Shown here: positions 7,120-16,928 of the stretch, piece after piece
Position numbering within the stretch: the first letter of the stretch is position 1
Layout: the number at the start of each line of letters is the position of its first letter
Assembly: GCF_900111235.1 (NCBI RefSeq)
Contig: NZ_FOJI01000016.1
Location: 21,854 to 85,853, forward strand
Length of the DNA stretch: 64,000 nucleotides
Origin: [Clostridium] fimetarium
Lineage (GTDB): Bacteria; Bacillota; Clostridia; Lachnospirales; Lachnospiraceae
Reading direction: 5' to 3'
Translations under genes and position numbers: made by a program
The notes under the pieces: model-generated
Told to the model about the DNA's origin: nothing
The model's database searches: none
The model's input: the letters and a program-made list of their open reading frames with translations, nothing else

Positions 7120-9588
7120 TTACGAATTAAAATATTTATTTAATTCTACTCTTGAATTGATAGATAATTTATTGAAAATCATCTTCATATTTGATTTTAC
7201 TGTGCTTTCAGCAATAAATAAAAAATCTCCAATTTCTTTATTACTGAATCGTTTGACTGCTAATTTAGCAATTTCAATTTCTCTATGTGTTAATCCAAAG
7301 TTGGACGAATAACTATTCGCTTTTTGAATCACTTTTAAGCCTTTACTATATTCTCTTGCTAGTTTTTTGACATTTTTTAAGAATATCAAAAAAGATATTT
7401 CTAGATTGGTTTCATCAAATAAAATTTCTAAATAGCTATAATTTTCTACGAATGGCATATATACATTATCTTTAACCGCTAATTCAATCGCTTCTAAAAG
7501 GAATTTATGAGACTTTTGCAATTCTTGTACTTCTTTGTTTGCAATTGCCAAATATATATATGTATAAATTCTTGGTAAAACATAAGAAAATACTTTTGTA
7601 AGACCAATAAACTGTCCACTAATCCCAAGAAAATGATGATATTGTTGATTTAATATTAAATATTTACCATATATAAGATTCGTATAACTAAGCGTAATAA
7701 TATTCGTCTTTTCTTCAATTAACTTATGATCTTTTAGCCAACTATTTATATTATCTTTGTCACAAATTGTGGCATACAAAAAAGATTTGGATATATCAGC
7801 CATTGTATTTAATTGAAAGTAGTTGATTGCATTACTAGAGATAGAATTTATATATTCATTGAATGCATCATTATCTCCCGTACAGATTGCAAGTCTTGCT
7901 AAAAGCAATAATGCACATATGTACATGCTACTTTGACTCCGGCTATCAGCCATATACATTGCTTTGTGGCAAAGGATCTCAGAACTTTCGTATTCGCCTC
8001 TATTATAGAGTATTTCAGCCTTCATAATGGCTTCAAATCCTTTGCCATGGCCATTGGTGATTCTATAATAATTAGGAGCACATACCTCTAACGTGTTTAA
8101 TTCATTATCTAACATACCAGATTGCGTATGATATAAAGCCATAATTGATGGTGAGCCTAACGAAAACGGTACTTTCCCAACGATTATTTTCAAAGGTTCA
8201 TTTGAATCATTACATACATTCATAAAATGGTCATTCATTTTAGAAAAATCATTAAATTCATAATAAGCAGATATATAGGTTAATTCGCAATGAAGCTTGG
8301 CTTGCTGTTCAACTGATAAGTTATCATCATTTTTGATATCCTTTGAAATCGATGAAACTAAAGATTCCATCATCTGACGTTCGTTGTAAATAAAAAGAAT
8401 AAAACTTAATATAATTCCAAATTCATAATTTCCATGCTTATCGGTTGTCCAATAATTATTTGCGATATCAAAAAAAAGTCGTTTGTTCTCTTTGATAATA
8501 AAGCCATATAAATCATTTAATTGAGGCTTTATTGAATAAATCAAATCGAATGCCTTCACTGAATGGAAACATTGAATCGCTGAAAAGAAATCATTCTTAT
8601 TTTCATATAACTTACCTGTTTCTATTGTTATGTTTTTTGTGATCTCAACAGGAAGTTCGATGAAAAACTTGCGAATATATTCGAGATAAATTGGATTAAT
8701 ATGATATGTTCTTCTTTCATAATTATAATCAATATGCTCATTGTAGTCCAAAAAAGTCATTACTTCATTCGGTGAAAATTCTGACACAGCAATTGCTTGT
8801 GCAAGTGAAAACTCTTCAAAAAGGCATACTCTAATCAAAAAATCTCTTTCTTTTTCTGAAATCATCTTCCAAATATCATTTTGTATAAATGTTGTGATAC
8901 TATCAAAGGCATCAAGTTTTTTATAAGTAGCATAACTTAATAATTGTAATTTAATTATAAAGGGCCAACCACAACTATAATCATATATTTGTTTTACATC
9001 CTCCGAACTAATTAACACTTCATTCAAACGAAAGTATTCATTAATATCTGCAGGAGTGTATTTGAAGTCCTCTTTATTTATAGTCCCAACTTTGTCTCTT
9101 AAAACTAAATTAATAATTAAAGTTGATTTGATAGATCTAGTAATAAATATTATTTTTAAATTATCAATAGATAAATTGATAAGGGACGAAAAAATTTTAT
9201 TGTTTATTTCATTCTCAACCAAATAATAATCATCAATGATAAGAACAGTCTTTTCTAAATCTTTTAGTTTACGTAACAAACTAATGATTATAGAAAAATC
9301 TTTATCGGTGGTTGGAATTTCTACTTTCCTGAGTTGCGTTGCAATTTCAGGATTGGTTGATTCAATTGCTATACATAAATTAAACCAAAAAAGTTCCTGT
9401 GACGAATCACCATCTATCCAAAAAGTTCTGTAATCTAACGAATTAAAATATTGCTTTAATACTGTTGTTTTACCATAACCTGTGGGCGCAGTAACGACAG
9501 TACATGAATAATTTTCAAATACGAATAGTTTTTTTCTTAAATTCTTAGAAATATAGATCTTTTTCTTCTCGGTTTTGGTATTTGCCAT
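7120..9588 (-). CDS. LuxR-family regulator, MalT-like large ATP-binding type
   Basis: About 822 residues. The N-terminus has a STAND/AAA-type ATPase with Walker A APTGYGKTT near residue 40 and Walker B VLIIDDYY near 115. The middle is a long helical, TPR-like region. The C-terminal LuxR helix-turn-helix contains GLTHREIEIAKLA and FSNKEIGDFLFIAESTVKSN. Members of this class sense a small ligand and activate transcription as oligomers; the ligand here is unknown. The ATG follows AGGAG; the longer frame upstream would overlap gpsA and lacks a ribosome site. It interrupts the housekeeping block between gpsA and rsmD, so it may be a later insertion. Confidence 0.85.
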   Translation of the reverse strand: MANTKTEKKKIYISKNLRKKLFVFENYSCTVVTAPTGYGKTTVLKQYFNSLDYRTFWIDGDSSQELFWFNLCIAIESTNPEIATQLRKVEIPTTDKDFSIIISLLRKLKDLEKTVLIIDDYYLVENEINNKIFSSLINLSIDNLKIIFITRSIKSTLIINLVLRDKVGTINKEDFKYTPADINEYFRLNEVLISSEDVKQIYDYSCGWPFIIKLQLLSYATYKKLDAFDSITTFIQNDIWKMISEKERDFLIRVCLFEEFSLAQAIAVSEFSPNEVMTFLDYNEHIDYNYERRTYHINPIYLEYIRKFFIELPVEITKNITIETGKLYENKNDFFSAIQCFHSVKAFDLIYSIKPQLNDLYGFIIKENKRLFFDIANNYWTTDKHGNYEFGIILSFILFIYNERQMMESLVSSISKDIKNDDNLSVEQQAKLHCELTYISAYYEFNDFSKMNDHFMNVCNDSNEPLKIIVGKVPFSLGSPSIMALYHTQSGMLDNELNTLEVCAPNYYRITNGHGKGFEAIMKAEILYNRGEYESSEILCHKAMYMADSRSQSSMYICALLLLARLAICTGDNDAFNEYINSISSNAINYFQLNTMADISKSFLYATICDKDNINSWLKDHKLIEEKTNIITLSYTNLIYGKYLILNQQYHHFLGISGQFIGLTKVFSYVLPRIYTYIYLAIANKEVQELQKSHKFLLEAIELAVKDNVYMPFVENYSYLEILFDETNLEISFLIFLKNVKKLAREYSKGLKVIQKANSYSSNFGLTHREIEIAKLAVKRFSNKEIGDFLFIAESTVKSNMKMIFNKLSINSRVELNKYFNS

Positions 9589-9613
9589 AATATGAACTCC
9601 TCTTACTAAACCA

Positions 9614-10627
9614 TTACTCTTGCCAAGGCAAATCTGAACTTTCAATTGTTTTATCTCGAAGCATAAGTTCATTAACGGCTTCTGATGCTTTCTTGTGATT
9701 AAAAAGTATTTCATTAACCTGTTCTACAATTGGCATACTTATATTGTATTTGTGAGCCAATGATGCAGCTGCTTTTGCAGAATATACGCCTTCAACAACC
9801 ATTTGCACTTCTTTCATTGCTTCATCAGGAGTATAGCCTTTGCCAATCAAAATTCCGGCTCTTCTATTTCTGCTATGCATACTTTCACAAGTGACAATTA
9901 AATCGCCAATTCCAGAAAGCCCTGAAAATGTCTGAAGTTTACCACCCATTGCAAGTCCTAGTCTAGCAATTTCGGCAATCCCTCTTGTGATAAGTGCAGC
10001 CTTTGTATTATCTCCATAACCAAGTCCATCAGCCATACCAGCAGCAAGAGCAATTACATTTTTCAAAGCAGCACCTATACATATTCCTAAAATATCAGGA
10101 CTTGTATATACTCTAAATACTTCACTCATGAAAATATTCTGAATGAATTCAGCATCAGCCTTCTTGTGTGCACCGACAACACATGTTGTTGGAATCCCTC
10201 TTCCAACTTCTTCTGCATGACTAGGCCCTGATAATACTGCAACATTTGCTTGAGGAATCTCTTGCTCAATAACCTGGCATAAAGTTAATAAAGATGACTC
10301 TTCAATTCCTTTTCCCACATTAACTATTATTTGCCCTTGTTTCACAAAAGGAGCTATCATTTTAGCGGTACTCCTTGTATAAGGTGATGCAACTGCTAGT
10401 ATCATCATATCATTATGAATGATTGTGCTTTCCAAATCACTTGTAAATGTAATTTCATTAGGGATTTTAACACCAGGGAGACATTTTTTGTGTTCTCTTT
10501 CAAGATTTAACATCGTGATTTCATCTTTCAGTACGGACCAAACGGTAACCTTATGACCATTTTTGGTAAGTAATAAAGATAATGCTATTCCCCAGCTTCC
10601 TGCTCCAATAATACTAATCTCTGCCAT
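9614..10627 (-). CDS. gpsA: NAD(P)H-dependent glycerol-3-phosphate dehydrogenase
   Basis: A 337-residue cytosolic enzyme that reduces dihydroxyacetone phosphate to sn-glycerol-3-phosphate, the backbone of phospholipids. The Rossmann motif IIGAGSWG is at the N-terminus (residues 6-13). The active-site region GAALKNVIALAAG lies near residue 185, with the catalytic Lys. It is preceded by plsY, whose product uses G3P, so substrate supply and use are encoded together. GAGG precedes the ATG. Confidence 0.97.
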   Translation of the reverse strand: MAEISIIGAGSWGIALSLLLTKNGHKVTVWSVLKDEITMLNLEREHKKCLPGVKIPNEITFTSDLESTIIHNDMMILAVASPYTRSTAKMIAPFVKQGQIIVNVGKGIEESSLLTLCQVIEQEIPQANVAVLSGPSHAEEVGRGIPTTCVVGAHKKADAEFIQNIFMSEVFRVYTSPDILGICIGAALKNVIALAAGMADGLGYGDNTKAALITRGIAEIARLGLAMGGKLQTFSGLSGIGDLIVTCESMHSRNRRAGILIGKGYTPDEAMKEVQMVVEGVYSAKAAASLAHKYNISMPIVEQVNEILFNHKKASEAVNELMLRDKTIESSDLPWQE

Positions 10628-10666
10628 TTAAAACCTCTATTCATAAATTTATTTGGTTTGTTTACT

Positions 10667-11320
10667 TTATATTTCAGTCTTTTTTTGTCCTATTTTTCGT
10701 TCGGTTCCATTTAATAAACGCTTGATATTAGCAATATGCCTTATATATGCAAGCAACGTAATTGCAAAGACAATAGCATAAGCTTCATAAAGCGCATTCG
10801 TTGAAAGACCAAAATAATCCAATTGACCAAAAATAATTATCTCAATCAAAAAACTAGTCACAAATATAAGTGAACCCATAGAAACATATTTTGTAATTAA
10901 AGAACCAAGTGTAAATGTTAAGAATCCGAATACTGGGAAAACCCAATTATAAGGTAAAAGTGATAAAGCTACTCCAGAGGTTGCGGCAATACCCTTTCCA
11001 CCTTTGAACTTTAAATAGAAAGGGAAGTTATGACCAAGAACAACTCCTAAACCTCCATAAATCACAAGCAAAAATTCTATGTCAGAATTCCCTTTTCCAA
11101 AGAGCAAATGAATAATAACTGCGGAGACTACTGATTTTAAAGTATCTCCAATATAAGTTATTATACCTGCTTTCTTTCCAAGGGTTCTTGTAATATTTGT
11201 GGTTCCTGCATTTCCACTTCCGTGCTGTCTGATATCTATATGGTTCAGTTTTCCATACAAATAACCAGTCTGAAATAGCCCCATAACATAACCAATAATT
11301 ATGCAAATAATACGTTCCAT
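10667..11320 (-). CDS. plsY: Acyl-phosphate:glycerol-3-phosphate acyltransferase
   Basis: A 217-residue polytopic membrane enzyme that transfers acyl from acyl-phosphate to glycerol-3-phosphate, giving lysophosphatidic acid. The conserved GSGNAGTTN (near residue 35) and GHNFPFYLKFKGGKG (near 97) motifs are both visible. Its partner PlsX is encoded at 33140. It begins 7 nt after the der stop, which suggests a der-plsY-gpsA operon. Confidence 0.96.
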   Translation of the reverse strand: MERIICIIIGYVMGLFQTGYLYGKLNHIDIRQHGSGNAGTTNITRTLGKKAGIITYIGDTLKSVVSAVIIHLLFGKGNSDIEFLLVIYGGLGVVLGHNFPFYLKFKGGKGIAATSGVALSLLPYNWVFPVFGFLTFTLGSLITKYVSMGSLIFVTSFLIEIIIFGQLDYFGLSTNALYEAYAIVFAITLLAYIRHIANIKRLLNGTERKIGQKKTEI

Positions 11321-11326
11321 ATTATT

Positions 11327-12655
11327 TTATTGCTCCTTTTCTTTTCGTTCTCTAATCAGCATTTTCACAGATGTTCCTCTAAATCCAAATGCTTCTCTGA
11401 TTTTATTCTCAATATATCTTGTATAAGAAAAATGCATTAAATCCTTACTATTTACAAATATAACAAATGTTGGTGGCTTAACAGCAACTTGAGTAATGTA
11501 GTAAAGCTTAAGTCTTCTACCTTTATCAGAAGGAGGCTGTTGCATAGCTGTTGCATCTATCATAATTTCATTTAAAACGCCAGTTGCAATTCTAAGTGTT
11601 CGATTCTCTATAATTGTATCAATGATTTCAAACAACTTTGGTAGTCGTTGACCGGTAACGGCAGAAACAAATATTAATTCAGCATATGCCATATAAGCAA
11701 GTGTTTCGCGAATTAATCTTGTATATTCATAGATTGTTTTGTCAGTCTTTTCAATGGCATCCCATTTGTTAATGGCAATAATAACACCTTTTCCACATTC
11801 ATGTGCAATACCTGCTATTTTGGCATCCTGCTCAGTAATGCCATCAATTGCATCAATAACTACAATAACAACATCTGCGCGCTCTACGGCAGCTACAGTA
11901 CGAATGATGCTATAACGTTCAAGGTCTTCTTTGACTTTGCTTTTACGTCTGATACCTGCGGTATCAATAAATACATATTCTTTTCCATCATGTGTAATCG
12001 TTGTATCAATAGCATCACGCGTAGTCCCTGCAATATCTGATACAATAACTCTGTTTTCACCAAGTAACTTGTTGACAATTGAAGATTTTCCTACATTCGG
12101 TTTTCCGACAATCGCTACTCTTGGTCGTTCATCTTCTTCGTCATCAACTGGAAGATCATAAAAGTGCTTGGTAACTTCATCAAGTAGTTCGCCTAGCCCT
12201 AATTTTGCAGTTGAAGAAATAGGAATTGGTTCACCTATTCCTAAATTATAGAATTCAAATACGTCAGACATCATGAGATCAAAATTATCTACTTTATTAA
12301 CAGCAAGTATTACTGGTTTCTTAGAACGTCTAAGCATATCAGCAACTTTGCCATCTGAATCAACGAGACCTTGTCTAACATCTACCATAAAAATTATAAC
12401 ATCAGCAGTTTCCATAGCAATTTCAGCTTGCTCTCTCATTTGTGTAAGAATTATATCATTACTATCTGGTTCAATACCACCAGTATCAATTAATGTAAAT
12501 GTCTTGTCCAGCCATGTAACTTCAGCATATATTCTATCTCTTGTAACACCTGGGGTGTCTTTGACAATTGAAATTTGTTGGCCAGCCAACATATTAAATA
12601 ACGTTGATTTTCCAACATTAGGTCTTCCGACAACAGCAACTATTGGTTTACTCAT
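11327..12655 (-). CDS. der: Ribosome biogenesis GTPase Der (EngA)
   Basis: A 442-residue double-GTPase required for 50S subunit maturation. Domain 1 has GRPNVGKST (residue 10) and DTGG; domain 2 has GKPNVGKSS (near 183), DTAGIRRKSK and NKWD. The C-terminal KH-like domain ends in the usual RERKEK tail. Full family length. It leads the der-plsY-gpsA run, and its promoter should lie in the 150-bp gap shared with the divergent gene at 12807. Confidence 0.97.
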   Translation of the reverse strand: MSKPIVAVVGRPNVGKSTLFNMLAGQQISIVKDTPGVTRDRIYAEVTWLDKTFTLIDTGGIEPDSNDIILTQMREQAEIAMETADVIIFMVDVRQGLVDSDGKVADMLRRSKKPVILAVNKVDNFDLMMSDVFEFYNLGIGEPIPISSTAKLGLGELLDEVTKHFYDLPVDDEEDERPRVAIVGKPNVGKSSIVNKLLGENRVIVSDIAGTTRDAIDTTITHDGKEYVFIDTAGIRRKSKVKEDLERYSIIRTVAAVERADVVIVVIDAIDGITEQDAKIAGIAHECGKGVIIAINKWDAIEKTDKTIYEYTRLIRETLAYMAYAELIFVSAVTGQRLPKLFEIIDTIIENRTLRIATGVLNEIMIDATAMQQPPSDKGRRLKLYYITQVAVKPPTFVIFVNSKDLMHFSYTRYIENKIREAFGFRGTSVKMLIRERKEKEQ

Positions 12656-12741
12656 TTTTTTATTTCTCCTTCATACCGCAATCAAATACGGTGTACTTAC
12701 TCAGGTTTACGCAAATAACCTACTATATAATACCAACAAAA

Positions 12742-12770
12742 TTGCATTTTGTAAAGAATTATGCTATATT
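12742..12770 (+). promoter_or_regulatory. Predicted sigma-A promoter of the 12807 gene
   Basis: TTGCAT, a 17-nt spacer and TATATT lie about 37 bp before the GTG start of the small membrane-anchored protein. Confidence 0.6.
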
Positions 12771-12806
12771 CATAAATAATAATTTGAAAACTATGGAGGA
12801 TTTGTC

Positions 12807-13559
12807 GTGAAATTTAACAATATTTTGAAACGTCTATTTTGTTCCCTGTTAGCTGCTACATTTGTCATTGGCGGGGCGTGTGCGACTTATGCCGCCGCAA
12901 GAACATACTCATTTTCTGATTTAGACATAGAAATTGAAGTACCTAGTGAATTAGCCGTATTCACTAGAAATGTAACTTCGGCTGATAAAAGTTTAGAACT
13001 CATTCAAACTACTTCCGATGAACTTTTGGTTATGTTCCAAGAATATGGAATATATTTGGAAGCGTTTCCTACGGATGTTTCATATGAACTTGTTGTAAGC
13101 GGGAAGGCTGTTTCTGAAGATATTAAAGATCTCAATACGTTGAGCGATGCCGAACTAAAACAAGGTTTACAAACATATAGGGAAAAATGTGAATCAGTTA
13201 CAACCGATGAGATTATAGATATTAAAACTTACAAAAATAATACTACTATATTTTATCAGGCGGATTTTAAAACAGTAACGGAAAATGTAACTGTATATGT
13301 CCAAAAATATTATACCGTAATGCAAGGAAAAGAATTAAATTTCACAGTTCAATCAAAGGATGTTGCAGTAACAGATGTTCAAGCCAGTCAGTTAAAGGCA
13401 GTTGTTGATAGTACAGTCTATAAACAGATTAATCCATCTATTTTTGAATCTCCAATCTTTACAGAATTATCAGGGTATCTATTGGGGCTATTATTGACCG
13501 TTGGTGTATTGGGTGGAATCATCCTATTAGTGATAAAAAGTAGCAATAAGAAGAAATAA
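12807..13559 (+). CDS. Exported hypothetical protein with C-terminal membrane anchor
   Basis: 250 residues. A signal peptide (basic KRLFCSLLAATFVIGGACA, cleavage near ATYAAA at about residue 29) is followed by a roughly 180-residue extracytoplasmic domain. One C-terminal transmembrane helix (about 220-243) and a short KSSNKKK tail suggest a protein anchored by its C-terminus and displayed outside. GTG start with GGAGGA 7 nt upstream. I do not recognise a family; the extracellular part is alpha/beta-like and free of cysteines. Confidence 0.75.
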   Translation: MKFNNILKRLFCSLLAATFVIGGACATYAAARTYSFSDLDIEIEVPSELAVFTRNVTSADKSLELIQTTSDELLVMFQEYGIYLEAFPTDVSYELVVSGKAVSEDIKDLNTLSDAELKQGLQTYREKCESVTTDEIIDIKTYKNNTTIFYQADFKTVTENVTVYVQKYYTVMQGKELNFTVQSKDVAVTDVQASQLKAVVDSTVYKQINPSIFESPIFTELSGYLLGLLLTVGVLGGIILLVIKSSNKKK

Positions 13560-13567
13560 TAAGTTTG

Positions 13568-14494
13568 TTATTCTTTTATTTCCAAAAAGCCGCACAATCC
13601 TCCACGCTGACCTTTACTTGCTCTATGTGAATAAAGCAAATCCGGGTTGCAGCAGGTACATATATCTGTAAGAAATATATTTTCCAGTTTTAATCCTGCA
13701 TCTAACAAATTATATTTATTTGCCTGATGCAGATTAAGCTGGAATTTTTTGTTTGATTTAGAAATTAATATATGACTCATCTGCTTTTTTGAATAAGCGT
13801 TAGAAAATTCATCAGCAACATCTTGGCTTACCTCATAGCAGTCTATGCATATGCTTGGACCAATAAATGCAATTATATCTTGTGGATTGCTATCATACGC
13901 TTGTGTCATCATTTTTACAGTTTCAATTCCAATTTTACCAACTGTTCCTCTCCAACCCGCATGGGAAAGTCCAATACATTTTTTCTTAGTATCTATAAAA
14001 TACAACGGTACACAATCAGCATAGGAGGTTACTAAGCACACACCTGGCTCATTTGTAATCAATCCATCAATATCAGAAAAATCACGATCTCGCACCACTC
14101 CCATTCCACATTCGTTTTTGCCAACTTTTAAGACATTAGTTGTATGCGTTTGCATTGCATATACCATATTTTGAGGAGTTGTACCAATTGCATCTGCAAT
14201 TAACTCAAAATTTTTGGAAACACAATTTTTATCATCACCTCTTGCAAAACTAAGATTCATAGAGGAAAATATTCCTTTACTTGTGCCACCTAGTCTGGTA
14301 GAAAAACCATAGTTTATAAAATCAATGCCTTCAAAGCATTTGAATTTTATGTAAGGAACTTTATTTAATGTATGTTCAGAATTAATGTTCATAAGTTCTG
14401 TGGTTCTATTCGTCTCGGTATTACTATTACTATTTGTATTGTCTATATTAGTATCTATATTTATATTCTTACAATTTATATATTTAATATTCAT
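13568..14494 (-). CDS. pgeF: Laccase-domain purine nucleoside phosphorylase (YfiH family)
   Basis: A 308-residue protein of the YfiH/PgeF family. Metal-site features MQTHT, SYADCVPLYF and SHAGWRGTVGK are present (two His and one Cys ligand). Family members act on adenosine/inosine or on misincorporated peptidoglycan residues. The ATG follows the yraN stop directly, so translation is probably coupled. The first 35 residues are an Asn/Thr/Ser-rich tail absent from the family core; an internal ATG at MNINSEH could be the true start, giving the usual length of about 270. Confidence 0.88.
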   Translation of the reverse strand: MNIKYINCKNINIDTNIDNTNSNSNTETNRTTELMNINSEHTLNKVPYIKFKCFEGIDFINYGFSTRLGGTSKGIFSSMNLSFARGDDKNCVSKNFELIADAIGTTPQNMVYAMQTHTTNVLKVGKNECGMGVVRDRDFSDIDGLITNEPGVCLVTSYADCVPLYFIDTKKKCIGLSHAGWRGTVGKIGIETVKMMTQAYDSNPQDIIAFIGPSICIDCYEVSQDVADEFSNAYSKKQMSHILISKSNKKFQLNLHQANKYNLLDAGLKLENIFLTDICTCCNPDLLYSHRASKGQRGGLCGFLEIKE

Positions 14495-14842
14495 TTAAAA
14501 GGCATCCTTTATTAATGTTATTGTAATTCCTAAAATTCCGACTGCATCAAATCTGCAGGGTGTATTTTCGCCAAGATTATGACATAATAAATAGTAAGAG
14601 GCGGTCTTTCTGATTGTATTTTGTTTCTTACTGTTAATTGCATCAAATGGATCTCCCATAAAAGACGTTTTGCGATATTTCACTTCTATAAAAACAAAAT
14701 ATTCTTCATCCTTAGCGATTATATCAATTTCCCCAATTCTACATCTATAATTTGTCTCAAGAATTTCATATCCGATATTTTTGAGATAATTGATTGCTGC
14801 CTGTTCCCATATTGCACCTATCACTCTTTTATTTAGTGCCAT
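14495..14842 (-). CDS. yraN: YraN family endonuclease-like protein (UPF0102)
   Basis: 115 residues with the family pattern GAIWEQAAINYL, then RCRIGEIDIIAKD and FIEVKYRK, matching the predicted Holliday-junction-resolvase/PD-D/EXK fold with E-I-D and E-V-K acidic residues. Function is not established. It overlaps the end of the FlhB-like gene by 14 nt. Confidence 0.9.
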   Translation of the reverse strand: MALNKRVIGAIWEQAAINYLKNIGYEILETNYRCRIGEIDIIAKDEEYFVFIEVKYRKTSFMGDPFDAINSKKQNTIRKTASYYLLCHNLGENTPCRFDAVGILGITITLIKDAF

Positions 14843-15137
14843 TTATATTACCTAGCTTTCCCTTGATATTATCCATGTCATCAATAAAAACAAGGATTTC
14901 AGCTACGACAGCATACAATTCAGGAGGTATCATATCACCAATTTCTAGCTTTGATAAAGTGTTCGCTAATTTATCATCTTTATATACGGGGATATGTACT
15001 TCTTCCGCTTTTTCAATAATCTTATCGGCCAGAAGTCCTCGTCCACTTGCAATTATTTTGGGGGCATGTTCGCCAGGCTCATATTTAAGAGCGACAGAAA
15101 CTTTGGAAAGGTCTACTTTTTTATTATCATCATTCAT
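14829..15137 (-). CDS. ylqH: FlhB C-terminal-domain-like protein (YlqH type)
   Basis: A 102-residue stand-alone version of the cytoplasmic FlhB domain. It shows VALKYEPGEHAPKIIASGRG and then ADKIIEKAEEVHIPVYKD, aligning with the region after the FlhB autocleavage site. The NPTH cleavage tetrapeptide of FlhB is replaced by EPGEH, so self-cleavage is not expected. In B. subtilis ylqH follows ylqG and rnhB; the same order is kept here. The role is unknown. Confidence 0.85.
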   Translation of the reverse strand: MNDDNKKVDLSKVSVALKYEPGEHAPKIIASGRGLLADKIIEKAEEVHIPVYKDDKLANTLSKLEIGDMIPPELYAVVAEILVFIDDMDNIKGKLGNINGTK

Positions 15138-15152
15138 GTCTACTCCCTTCTA

Positions 15153-16922
15153 TTATGCTTTTGTATCAAATATAAATTGACTTGGAATGAAAGCACTTTT
15201 ACTTTGATCTAGAAAGTCCTGGACAAAATCGATACCAAGTTTATCATCTTCTCTAACGGTCATTTCAAAATTGACATTGTATCCTAGTGACTCTAATTTA
15301 CTGTTCAATTGGTCGATATGCGAATATACAAAATCTAGCATATTTTCACTCTCTAAACAAAAATTAGTGGAAATATTTTTACCTGCTAATTTAATAAATA
15401 CATCTAGTGGACCTAAGTTTTCCATATCCAAATGAAGTAACGCACTTAATGTATCTGTTTTATCAGAAGACTTTTTCTTATTTGTAAAGACATAGAGCTC
15501 ACTTTCCGCATCGCCTGCCGAAAATTTAATTGGCAATTGAAAGTATGACATGTTTTTATTTAAATCATTCATAAAATCTATATTGTTTTTTAATCCATCA
15601 AGGCTCTTTGAAAAAGAAGATTCTTTATCGCTTTGACTTGCAACATCAGATAAATGGCTTACATCCTCACGGACTCTTTTGTAAAATTCTTTGATACCAT
15701 CAGAATTTTTCACATTCTCTGGTGTTATTCGCATCTTATCTCTTACAATCATTCTTATGATTTCCGAGAATTCTTTTGATTGAAATAATTTATCAAGTCC
15801 ATCTTTATTTAGCATTGGATTGTCTTTAACAAGTTGGTTGATATTCTCCAGCAAGGATTTTGCAGATAGATTACCGCTTTTCAAATCTTCCACTACACCA
15901 AAACTAGCTTCTTTTCCAAACGTTTCAATCATATTTTGAGCAAGATCTTTTCTGGACTGTGTACTTATAAATTTATTGATGGATTCAGCATTATTTTCGG
16001 AATTTCCCGCCATATTATTACCTTGTTCGGAAAGTAAAGCCTTATTAATATCAACGGTATTCATGCTATTGTTTGCATTGCCATTGTTTATATTGCTGTC
16101 ATTTATATTACTGTTAGTATTCATATTACTATTATTGGCACTTGAAGTATTTGTATTATATAAAATATCAATTAACTTCTGAGATAAATTTACAGCGTCA
16201 TTTATGCCATTTTTATTCAAAGAGGACGATAAGAAATCACCAAAACTTTTGCTTAATGTATTCATATCATTAGAAATACTATGTTCATAACTTTTGTACG
16301 CTTCAAATTGCTTGATATTTTCTTCTGTAATTGGTATATCGAGCTTGCTGAGGCTTACAATGGTATCAATGTTTGCACTTGAAAACTTATTGATTTCTTT
16401 TGATAAATTATTAAGCGTATTTGTATCTATAGACATATTTTGCATTAAAAGTTGTTTTACTAACTGTACATTATTTTCACTAAAGGGAAGATTTGAAGCC
16501 TCAAGAGCGCGATTAACAATTACAAGTTCTTGTTGGTCAAGCATTAAGGGTTTAATTGATATTTTATTATTGGAATTGTTATTAATCATAAATGTAATAT
16601 TTTGCCCTACACTTAGATTGGAACTTCCTAGAAGTGTTGCTGGAAAACTCATACCATTATTTAATTGAAGAATGATATCGTTGCCTTTTATATTTGTAAT
16701 ATGGCCTGAAAATGTATCACCCACAAGCATGTTTTTTAAGACAGCAAGAGCAGTAGCTGCTGTTGCGCCTGATATTGTTACTGTATTATTATTTACGTTA
16801 ATATTGCCCGAAGTATTACTGGTCGCCGCATTACTATTTGTCGTATTGCTGGTTACAGTATTACTCTTTGCATTATTATCATTCGTCGTATTACTTGTAA
16901 AATTCCCAATATTTAAGTTCAT
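15153..16922 (-). CDS. ylqG: FliK/YlqG-like protein with Asn-rich linkers
   Basis: 589 residues. Its position between rnhB and the ylqH-like gene identifies it as the YlqG equivalent, and its C-terminal third (from about 450, ending FDTKA) resembles the hook-length-control FliK C-domain. The N-terminal 35 residues and residues 255-300 are almost pure Asn/Ser/Thr. The middle is helical. Function is unknown; the proximity of FlhB- and FliK-like proteins suggests a relic or variant secretion-switch pair outside a flagellar operon. Confidence 0.75.
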   Translation of the reverse strand: MNLNIGNFTSNTTNDNNAKSNTVTSNTTNSNAATSNTSGNINVNNNTVTISGATAATALAVLKNMLVGDTFSGHITNIKGNDIILQLNNGMSFPATLLGSSNLSVGQNITFMINNNSNNKISIKPLMLDQQELVIVNRALEASNLPFSENNVQLVKQLLMQNMSIDTNTLNNLSKEINKFSSANIDTIVSLSKLDIPITEENIKQFEAYKSYEHSISNDMNTLSKSFGDFLSSSLNKNGINDAVNLSQKLIDILYNTNTSSANNSNMNTNSNINDSNINNGNANNSMNTVDINKALLSEQGNNMAGNSENNAESINKFISTQSRKDLAQNMIETFGKEASFGVVEDLKSGNLSAKSLLENINQLVKDNPMLNKDGLDKLFQSKEFSEIIRMIVRDKMRITPENVKNSDGIKEFYKRVREDVSHLSDVASQSDKESSFSKSLDGLKNNIDFMNDLNKNMSYFQLPIKFSAGDAESELYVFTNKKKSSDKTDTLSALLHLDMENLGPLDVFIKLAGKNISTNFCLESENMLDFVYSHIDQLNSKLESLGYNVNFEMTVREDDKLGIDFVQDFLDQSKSAFIPSQFIFDTKA

Positions 16923-16928
16923 AAATCA

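Noticed and set aside
11082..11306. A 74-codon minus-strand frame inside plsY.
   Set aside because: Alternative frame of a conserved gene with no start signals.
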